From Aselliscus stoliczkanus (Eukaryota; Chordata; Mammalia; Chiroptera; Hipposideridae): a DNA stretch of 64,000 nt. Made by a program: the position numbers and the translations under genes. The first letter of the stretch is position 1. Each line of letters opens with the position of its first letter. The DNA is taken from positions 11,131,501 to 11,195,500 of the forward strand of contig CM066736.1 in assembly GCA_033961575.1 (NCBI GenBank). Direction: 5' to 3'. Positions 50,301 through 60,900 of the stretch are shown here, piece after piece. The notes beneath the pieces were generated by a model. That model was given only the letters and a program-made list of their open reading frames with translations, was not told where the DNA came from and did not search any database.

Positions 50301-53300
50301 TTCCAACTCTTTTTCTTCATCAGCAAACTCAAGGAAGTTGACGTGAGTAATGAGGGTGGAATTTTAGCTTCAGTGGTCCCCAGTTATTAAATGAGCCCCT
50401 ACTATGTGCTATGTGCTGGGGAGAGGACCAGGAGTTAAATGATCTTTATGCTTATGGGGCTCCCCATCCAGTGGGACAGACAGATACCAAAACAACGTTT
50501 TAAATATTGTGAGACGTGCCCTGAAGGATTGATTTGGAGGGTGTAACAGGAAGACCTAATTTAATTAAGGAGTTGGGGAAGGCTTTTTATAGGAGTCAAC
50601 AGTTAGCTGAGGTCCAAAAGATGGACAGGTGTTAGCTCGGCAAAGAGTAGGGGACCAGTATTCCGTCTGCAGAGGAAGAGCTTGGTTGATATAGTGAAGC
50701 AACTGAAAGAAGGGCTGAGAAGCTGGTACCTGAGCCTGCTCTGAAATTCTGGGATGTGTTGCAGTTCCTATCATCAGTAATGGAAGGAAAAGAGGGAGGG
50801 AGGGGAAAGAGGAACCATCAGTGAGTGGGAGGGAAAAAGAAGGGAAGGAAGGAAAGAAGGATGGATGCATGGATGGATGGATGGATGCATGGATGGATGG
50901 ATGGATGCATGGATGGATGGATGGATGCATGGATGGATGGATGCATGGATGGGTGGATGGATGCATGGATGGATGGATGGATGGATGGATGGATGGATGG
51001 ATGGATGGATGGATGGATGGATGGATGGATGGATGAATGGATGGATGCATGGATGGGTGGATGGATGCATGGATGGATGGATACATGGATGGATGGATGC
51101 ATGGATGGATGGATGCATGGATGGATGGATGCATGGATGGGTGGGTGGATGCATGGATGGATGGGTGGATGGATGGATGGATGGATGGATGGATGGATGG
51201 ATGGATGAATGGATGGATGCATGGATGGGTGGATGGATGCATGGATGGATGGATACATGGATGGATGCATGGATGGATGGATGGATGGATGGATGGATGG
51301 ATGGATGGATGGATGGATGGATGGATGCATGGATGGATGGATGGGTGGATACATGAATGGATGGATGGATGCATGGATGGATGGGTGGATGGATGGATGC
51401 ATGGATGGATGGGTGGATACATGAATGGATGGATGCATGGATGGATGGGTGGATGGATGGGTGGATGCATGGATGGATGGATGCATGGATGGGTGGGTGG
51501 ATGCATGGATGGATGGATGGATGGATGGATGGATGGATGGATGGATGGATGGATGGATGGATGGGAGTGAAGGAGGAAAGGAAGAAAGGAATAGAGAGTA
51601 CTTTGGAGGCATATTTTGGAGGTTCAAGGAGGAGTGACAAAAGCAAGTTAAGGTTGGAAGTTGGGAGAGACTGGGCTGTTGGTCCAGAATGAGATGGAAC
51701 TTGCTGTAGTTGGGAGCAGTTGAGAGCAGGGAGGGAAGCCTGGGGCAGCTGAGATTGGGTGGTTCAGAAAAACAGAGCTCACAGCCTGGGTATCCTGCAG
51801 AGCTTGGGGCCTGCTGTCAGGACATGGACAGAGGTGGGCAGCGCTGGCCATCCACTGAGCTGCTGTACCACTGCTCCAGCACCCATCACATCATTGGCAT
51901 CTAAACCAAACCTGGTGGCCATCCGTGCTCCCCAGTCACCGCCACCTTCCCACAGGCAGCAGAGGGAAACCAGTATTTCCCTCGAGGTATCAGGGACTGC
52001 TGGGAGCCCAGAGTGGGGAAGATGGCCCCTTGGGAAACAATGACCTCACAATGAGGAGGCAGCCAAAGAGACACAGAGGTCAGGCAGTGGGGTGAGTGGT
52101 CGACGGGATGCCCTTAGCAGAAGTGGGCACATCTGCTTCAAGGGGTCGCCTTCCGAGTGGCCTGTGTCTAACCCCTCAAGACAGAATATAATTGGGTGGC
52201 TCTAAAGTCTCTCTATCCACTTCCCACATACATCATCCATTTGATTTTCTCCCCCTCTAATTTAAACATATCACATATCAATACAAAAAAATTAGAAAAG
52301 GCTGAAAACCGCAAAGAAAAGGCGTGTTTCTGCATTCTGCATCTTTTCTACTTCGAATTATAGTTATGAGCATTTCCCTGAGTCAGTAGAGGCCCATCAC
52401 CAGGATGATTTCTTTTTTAACTTTTTTTTTTTTGACATAATTTTAGACTTAAAGGAAAGTTGTAGAAATAGTACAAGCTCCCATATACCCTTCACCCAGC
52501 CTCCACTAATGTTACGATCTGATTCAACCACGGTGCAGTTAGCAAACAAGGAAGTCAACACCCATACCGCTACTATCAACTAAACTATACTCCGCACTCC
52601 GATTTTGCCAACTGTCCCATTCACGTATTTTTCCTACCCCAGGATTGAATGCAAAATCCCACATTGTGTTTATATGTCATGTTTCTTCATTTGTGATTTG
52701 ACAATTCATTGGTCGTTTCTTTGTCTTTTGTGACCTTGACACTTTTGAGGAGTGCTGGACTTTGTAGACAGTTATTTTGGCTTTGTCTCTTGTTTTCTCA
52801 TGATTCAATTGGAGTTATGAGTTTTTGACCAGAATACCACAGAAGTGATAGTGTACTCTTCTCAGTGCATCCTATCAGGGGGTTCAGGCTGTCAATACGA
52901 CTTATTATCAGGGATGTTAACCTTGATCGTGGGTATGTGCTGGGTCTCTTTCCTGTGAAGTATCTATTTTTCAACATAATGTTTGAATGGCTGTATGGTT
53001 TTCCATCATAGATCTCTACAATAAACAGACCCTCTCTTGTATATTTAGTTTGATGCTTGTTTTTGTTTGTATTGTTACAAAGAATGCGGCCCTGACCATT
53101 CCTATCGGCACATCTTAGCACACACCCCTGATTATTTTGTTAGGACACGTTCCTAGAGGTAGAATGGCTGGAGCAAAGATTATTTGCATTTTAAGGCTAT
53201 GCATGCCAGGGACAGGGCTATTTGTTTCTGTGTTTCTTTGTTCATTGGTTTCAATCAGTTTTATTGAGGTATAATTTAAATACAATAAAATGCACAGATT

Positions 53301-56300
53301 TGAAGCATATATTTCGCTGAGTTTGGGGGCAAATATATACACCCGTGTAACCACCATCCCAATCACAAGCTAAAATATTTCTATCACTCCCCAAAATTAT
53401 TTGATGCCCCCCTACAGTCAGCCCTCCCTCCACACCCCAGGCAACTACTGACCTGATTTCTATCACTACAGGTTAGTGTTACCCATCCTCGGACTTCATA
53501 TACCTCAGAATTATACAATGTATACTCTTTTATAACTGTCTCCTTTGATGTACTGTCTGTGAGTTTCATCTTTGTTGTTGTGCAGATCAACTATTCGTTC
53601 ATTTTTATTGCCTAATGCTGTCCTATTGTATAAATATACCACAATTTATTTATCCACTCTTCTACTGGTGGATGTTTGGGCTGTTTCCAGTTTGGGGATA
53701 TTAAGAATAAAGCTGCTGCGACGTTAGCGTACAAATGGACATATGTTTTCATTTCTCTTGGGCACATACCGAGGAGTGGAATTGCTGGGTCATAAATAGG
53801 TGTATGTTTAACTTGATTAGACACAAAAGGCTGGGGCTGTTTTCATCTTCATTTTATAACATGGGCCACAGAAAGCTTGAGAGACTTGTTCAAGGGCAAA
53901 GGGAGGAAGGGAAATAGAATTTGTTGAACTCTGTTCTGTGCCAAGTACAACACTGCGTGCTTTTCCTGTTTCTGTCCTTGAACTCTCAGAGCAACCCCCT
54001 AAGGTAGGAACTGTGACTGCCATTCTGTAGATGGAGAAACTGAGGCTCACAAGCCTGCAGCAAGATAAGATTCGAACCTAGCCCTGTTGGAGCCCCCAAG
54101 TCCATGTATGTCCTTTTACCAGATGTAATTCTGCCTTCTCGGTGACAGTACATGATGGAGCTGGGAAGGAGAATGCATACCTTCCCCCTGTCCATCTCTC
54201 AGCCTGCCCTCACCTGCATCCTGTGGTTCATCCTGCCTGTGCCCCTGAAGGTGGTCCCCGTGATGCCTGGTCAGCCCCCTGGAGATGAGGGTGATCTGTG
54301 TGCAAGGCAGGAATGATGCCCTCACATTTGGCTTTGAGCCTCAAAGCCACAGCAAGCACCCACCCTCCAGCTCTCTACCAAAGGTGTCCAGTTTCCCCCT
54401 CCCTGAAACCCTATCCTCAGAGCTCTGATCTTCTGGGCTGCTGGGCAGCGGGTGAGGGCAGCGGGCAGGGGCCACGTCTCCCCAGCCGTATCGCAGGCCC
54501 ATTAGGAGCAGGCCTGAGTGCTTTCTAAAGCTGATTAATGGCCTGCCTGTGACCTGGAATGTCATTACTGCCCAGGCTGCACCCTCCCACCCCCTGGCTG
54601 GGTCCTTTGGGTCTTTACTGCTAATAATAATTGATGCTCTCTGTGTGGTTGCAGGGAAAGTTCTATCTGCTCATCGAGGAGTTGAGCCAGCTGTTCCGAT
54701 CGCTTGTCCCCATCCAGCTGTGGTATAAATACATCATGGGTGACGACACCTCCAACAGCTACTTTCTGGGAGGGGTCCTCATGATCCTTTACAGCCTCTG
54801 CAAGGTGAGGTGTCCGGGGGCAGAAAGGCTGGCCTATGGAGAGTACCACTCACTAGCTGGGCCTGGAGGGCAAGTGGGGAACTTGGAATGACACTCTAAT
54901 CGCTCTTTTTTTCAATTGAGGTAAAATTCATACAACACCAAACTCCGTGACATTTAGCAGATTCACAGCATAGTGCCACCACCACCTCTATCTAGTTCCA
55001 AGACGTGTTCGTCACCCAAAAAAGAAACCCTGTATCCCTTAAGCAGTCACGCCCCACTCCTCCAGCCTCCCTCCCCAGTCCCTGGCAACGACTATCCTTC
55101 TTTCTGTCTCTGTAGATTTGTCTGTCCTGGACATTTCATATAAATGGAATCATATAACGCATGACCTTGTGTGTCTGGCTTCTTTCCCTAAGCATCATGT
55201 TTCCAGGGCATCTCCAAATTGTAGCACATATCAGTACTTCACTCCTTTTTATGGTTAAATCCACCCTAATTTCTTGATCATATGATATCCTTTCACATAG
55301 TCTTCTTCACAACAACCCTTCAAGATACCTACCGTTATTACTCCCATTTTATGGGTGAGGAAACTAGGCTCAGAGAGAAGTAACTTGCCCAGTGTCACTC
55401 AGCTAGCGATACCAGCATGAGCGTCAACCCCAAGCAGCCTGCCTCCAAAACCTGCAGCTCTTAGCCCACAAACAGCATTGCCACTGTGCTTGTTTTCTGT
55501 TCCTCTTAAGCTGCATACTCTCAACTCTGCAAATCAGTGTGGATGCCTCTCTTTTCACCATTAGTGCAAACCAGCTCTTCCCCTCTAACAATAGGTACAT
55601 CCTCCTCTTTCTTTTTCTTTCTCTGTTCCTGGCTTTAGAGAATCCTGGGGGGAATGCATGTGTTCTTCTCTTTCCTCCTTCTAGCAGACCTAGCCAGGCA
55701 ATCCAAGCAGTGTCTGCCACTGAGACTTACCTTGCCTGCTGATCCTGATCGATGGCAGTGGCTGACTGGAGTGTGAGATGGAGGATTATCAGGCCCTGGC
55801 TGGGCTCAGAAGAAGAGTGCTGTGATCGAATAGCAATGCCTGCCTTGGGCTTGGGAATGGGAAGATGCCTGTATTTGCTATCCTGGCCCAGGTAGCATAG
55901 GACATTGTGAATGTAAGGCAGGAAGACCAAAGCCAAGCAAAGCTGATGGGAATGAGGAGTTCAGAGGCAAAGACAAGGGGCCCATGGGCGTTCTGGAGTG
56001 GTGAGAAAGATCCTGTACAATTCTTGGATACTTTTCAGCCATCATCCTTCTCTCCTTTCAGTCCTTCGACATCTGTGGCCGTGTGGGTGGCGTTAGGAAA
56101 GCCCTGAAGCTTCTCTGCACCTCTCAGGTGAGTCTGCTTCATGTGGTCCTGGCCAGAGTCACAGGAACCAGGAGCCAGAAACAGATGTCACCGTGCCTCT
56201 GAGGGTATAGCTTTCAGCGAGGGTCCACAGCTGTGTTTGTCGCTCTCCTTTCTCCCAAACAGAATTATGGCGTCCGGGCCACTGGGCAGCAGTGCACAGA

Positions 56301-57893
56301 AGCCGGCGATATCTGTGCCATCTGCCAGGCCGAGTTCCGGGAGCCTCTGATCCTCATGTGCCAGGTAAGCAGGCCTGGGCGGGTCCATCAGAGACTGAAG
56401 CTGGGCAATCAGCAGGCCCCACCCAATGCAAAAGCCTCAAGTCCCTTGACCAGGCTTCGGGGCTCTGGGATGTGTCTTTAAGAACAGTGTGATCAAGACC
56501 AGAGTCAGCCAGACCCGGGTTCAAATCTCAGCTCTGCCTCTAACTCACTGACTGGCCTTGGGCAGGTTGCTTCACCTCTCTGAGCCTCAGTTTCATTGGT
56601 AAAATGTCAAAAATGAAAAATCCTGTATGGCATAGTGTCACACTATGAGTATGTGTGTTCACATATTCAGGGTTTGGCAGCACCCTGGACCCTGGGTGGG
56701 TCACTCCATCTCCCTGAGCCTTGGTTCTTCTCATTTGTAAAATGGGTATCCCAATCATGCCTACTTCATAGAACTATCATTATGCTTATATGAGATCATC
56801 TCTGGAAAGAACTAAATTTAAATTATTCAGCCATAAAAGTTGTTATTATAATTATTAGCATTGTTATCGTTATTGTTGCCATTTGTCCTCATTATTTCTT
56901 GTGGGTCACCAACCCATCGCAGTAAGCACTGATTAGTTTTTTTCTGTTATAGCTCCCGAAATGCATCCCTCCTCCCACTCCTCCTCCTCCTCCTGACATC
57001 AAGGGCTGAGATGTCAATTCAGCAAATGTGTACGAGTCAAGCATCCTATCAGACACCAGGGAGGGGAGGCAAAGGGCTCCCAGACCCTGTCCCCTCTGGA
57101 AGCCCACCAGCTCCTTGGGGAGATAGGCACATACATAAATAACCATGAAACAAGGCAGGCGGTGATAAGTGCTGTGTAAGAGAGATTCATGCAGCCTCCC
57201 AATGGACCAGGATAGAGCGCTCTGAGCTCCTGGTTGGAAAGGCTTTTTGGAGGAGGCCTAGCCTGCAGACGAGAAGGAATGGGTGAGCATATGGTTCACC
57301 CACCAACACCACCTTCCAAGGGTGAGAAGACAGGAGGTGGGGTCTTTTTTGGCATCAGCAAAATGTTTTCTGTTTTTGCTGTTTGGGGATTTTCAGAGGT
57401 TTGTTTTTCATTTATTTAATTTTATTTATTTTAAAATTGAGAATATATTTGGATGACTCAAAATTCAGACTAAGGAATTCATGAGTGAGGCATCATGCCG
57501 ACTAAAAGCAATGTGGGAGCTGGTCTGGGTCCTGGAACAGAGAAAGGACATGAGTAGGAAAACTAGTCTGATGAAATCCGGAGAAAGGCTGGAGGTTAGT
57601 CAAGAGCCATGTGTCAGTGCGACCAATGTACCATGGCAGTGCGCAATGATAATAGTAGGGGTAACAAACACTGGATGAGGGGTACTGGAGGACTTGCGGT
57701 ACTAACTTGCAACTTCTGTAAGTCTAAAATTATTCCCAATTAAAAACTTATTTTAAAAAATACTTTTAAAGATATAAAAAGGAAAGTGGTGACAGGCCTC
57801 CTACCCCTCTCCCCAGCTCCCCAGTTTCCTAAATACCCACATGGGGAACCATTTTACCAGTTTCCTCTATATCTTTCCAGAGATGCTGTATAG

Positions 57894-57938
<45 letters not shown>

Positions 57939-60900
57939 ATATCTTTTGCAAGATTTAAGTTCTAGTATATTCTACCTAAGCTGCGTTCTGCATCTTCCCT
58001 TTTTGACTGGAAACTCTGACTGAAGAAATTGCTTTTTATGTGCCTATCATCCCGTTTCATGGATAGACCACAATTGTTTAACCATTCTCCTCTCGATGGG
58101 CATTTAGTAGTTTATCATCTTTTGTTATTAGAAACATGGCTGTCATGAGAGATCACCTTTGTGGGCCCACCGTGTTCATTGAACGAGCTGATTCAAGCGA
58201 AGCATTTAGAACTACGCCTGGCATGTGGTCAGCATTCAATAAATATTAGCTCTTGTTGGCATGCCTGCCATCTCACACACGTGCGGGCTCTTGGTAGGAT
58301 AAATTCCTAGTGGTGGAATTACTGGGTCAGAGGGTATACAGTTTTGACAGATGTTGCTAAATTGCCCTCCACAAAGAGTGTATCCATTTACGCTCCCGGG
58401 GCGGAGTGCGACGCGACCTCCTGCTCCCCTCCCTCACCAACACTCCGTGTCATCCAGCCTTTTTTGAGCTTTGCCAATCTGACAGGTGACAAACGCTATC
58501 TCAGTGCCGTTTTAATTTGCATTTCCCTAATTATGAGCTCAGTTGAGCATCTTTTCATATGCTTCGGAGCCATCTGTATTTCCTTCTCAGTAGCAGCAAT
58601 TGTTTGAACATGATGTTAAGGTGAAAGTCTTCCTTCTTTCCTTCTGGCAAATCTCTCCAAGCCTTAGTTTGTCTGTCTCCCATTCTTTCCTGGTACCACA
58701 CCATTTTCCCAGGGCTGGATTAGAATTCATGGGAGGGGATGACACCATTGTCCAAGATCTAGAAGCAACGGCCACACCCAGTGGTGGTCGAAGCCCCCAA
58801 ATATGGCCAGACAGAGCACACGTCTCAGTCCTGCTCTGCTGCTGTAAGCCGGGCCTGGAATGGCCGAGATGACCTCCACAGGTGAAAGGGCATAGTTCAT
58901 TCCTAAATACAATGAATGAATGAATGAATGAATGAATGAATGAATGAATGAATGAAATGTTTCTCCCTCAATAAAGGCTTCCCTGACTCTACTTCTCCAG
59001 ACTAGTTGGTACTTCCAGCTATACTGCCTCTTAGATCCCTGCATTTTTCCTTCATGGCTCTTATCCCAGTTGTCAGCTAGATAGTTAATTAGGCAACTGG
59101 TTGTGTAAGGTCTGCCTCCTCTTTGCCAAATTATTAGCAACTTGAGAGTGTGACCAGGTCTATCTTGTTTAGCATCAGTCACAGTGCTGACTGTAAATAT
59201 TGAATGGGTGGATGTGGATGGATGGATGGATGGATGGATGGATGGATGGATGGATGGATGGAATAGGATGGATGGATGGATGGATGGATGCATGGATGCA
59301 TGGATGGATGCATGGATGGGATGGCGATAGACAGTGGCCAGGTAGAGACATGGGTGAGTGAGTGCAAACGTGGGTAGGTAGAGGTATAAGTGTGTGGGTG
59401 ACTGGACAATGGATGGACAGATGGGTGGGTGAATAGGTGGGTAGAGGGATGCATACTTGGATAGATGGATGGATGGATCAGTGGTAGATAAACAGAAGAA
59501 CAGATAGATGAAGAGCCCACTAGGCTCTAGGAACACCCCGTCTCTCCTTCAAAGGGTCACCAAGTTAAGATCAGTGTGTCACTCACACCCAGTCCCCACC
59601 CCTCACCCCCCAGAGCCAGGGCCTGAGGAGACGGTTGGCCATTGAAGCTAGTCTGGCAGACACTGCATGGGACTGGGGTTAGACCATTCCACTCAGACAA
59701 AACACACTTGCCCTGTTAGTCACTCCACAGTATCATGGCTTGCCTCCTGCCAGGCCACAAGGGGTCAGAGAACAGGCATTCTGAACACAAAGTCAGAAAC
59801 TTGGCTTAACTTAAAGGCTTCCCTGCCAAAGAGAAGAGTCCAAGTATGATTAGCAAACAACCTGCCCTCCAATTCTTAGCCACTCTGAATTTGTTTTTCT
59901 TTTTTTGAGTATTGATGATGTAAAGGAAAGGGGACAGGAGAATGGGGACTCCCAGCAGTTTTGTGCTTCCAGGTACCTCACACATGATGCTCTGTGATAG
60001 CCCTTACCTGTTTTCATCCTCACAGACACCTTGATGAGGAAATAGCAACTGTATTGTACAGAAGAGAAAATAGTCACTGTTGTAACTCAGAAAGCCTGCT
60101 CTGATTCCTTGAGCAAAACCCAGGGAGTCTGGATGGTATTTGGGTGAGAGTGGGGTGGCCCATCCAACCCCAGGGACTCCTCAGCCAACTCCCTGCTCCA
60201 GGAGATACATCCCGGGAACTGTTCACAGCCCAACACTGCCTGCATCCCCCACCGACCGACCATAATGCATCCCCCACCAACCGTGAACCCACCCCATCCT
60301 GCATTTCCCAGCCTGGACGCACCCCTCCTTCCCTGCCCTCGGTAGCGACCCAGCCCTTCTTCAGATGCTGGAGGCAGTCCAGGATCATGCATTCCTCTGA
60401 ATGGACTTACGTTCTCTGAGTCTCCTCCTTTAGCACCAGATTCTGTCCTTCCTAATTCCCTGACCAGGGGACTGTGAGCTCCTGGAAGGCAGAGTCCAGG
60501 CCTTAGTCATCCTAGTATCTCCAGATGCTCCCATCTGCTCTGGCATTCATTTATCAGCTGCATTTACAGAGCCCCTACTCTGTACAGGTTCAGGGCTGGG
60601 CAGTGGGGATGTAACAGCAACAGGGGCTGCCCTCATGGACAGCTGCTGGGCCTGCTGACCCCTGGGTCCTGCCCTCCAGACCATGGTGAGGATCTGGGCA
60701 TGGCCTTCAAGCTCCAGGAGGCCTGTTCACCTCTGCTCCTCCGCTCCCCTCCACCCACCTCACTGTAGCCACAATAGCTGTCCTTGGGTGCCTTAGATGC
60801 CTCCCCATCTCTTCCCTTCAGCCTGGAATATTCTATCCCCACCCCTTCTCTTCACCCAGTTAGCTCCTATACATCCTTCAGTCCTCAACTCAAGTGTCCT

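Larger units (their letters stand above)
16827..54654 (+). other. RNFT2 intron 6 (about 37.8 kb), repeat-rich with an internal CpG island
   Basis: Mostly interspersed repeats and microsatellites, listed separately. It divides the membrane-core exons from the last helix and RING exons. Unlisted MIR-like pieces lie near 19200-19600, 29745-29870, 30010-30080, 32320-32430, 32500-32720, 35040-35270, 38090-38270, 43010-43130, 43500-43640, 43790-44000, 46980-47200, 49390-49500 and 53890-54100. Stretches with no repeat I recognise include 16830-17900, 21160-22000, 24320-25000, 25610-26490, 32730-34100, 34560-35030, 37380-38080, 39520-39870, 42100-42990, 46330-46860, 49560-50390 and 54100-54650. I find no supported second gene in it. 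Confidence 0.6.

Noticed and set aside
50858..51564. CRISPR-like alternation of repeats and spacers
   Set aside because: Units are 4 bp and the variants are point changes; mammalian sequence.
50565..51646. Minus-strand ORFs of 269-313 codons ([12 protein letters not shown]) and plus-strand MDGWMDGW frames
   Set aside because: Produced by a tetranucleotide array with no stop in any frame; all six frames are open at once, with no conserved domain.
53612..53824. Possible coding gene with L1 ORF2-like peptide
   Set aside because: Short decayed L1 fragment in antisense within intron 6, truncated at both ends.
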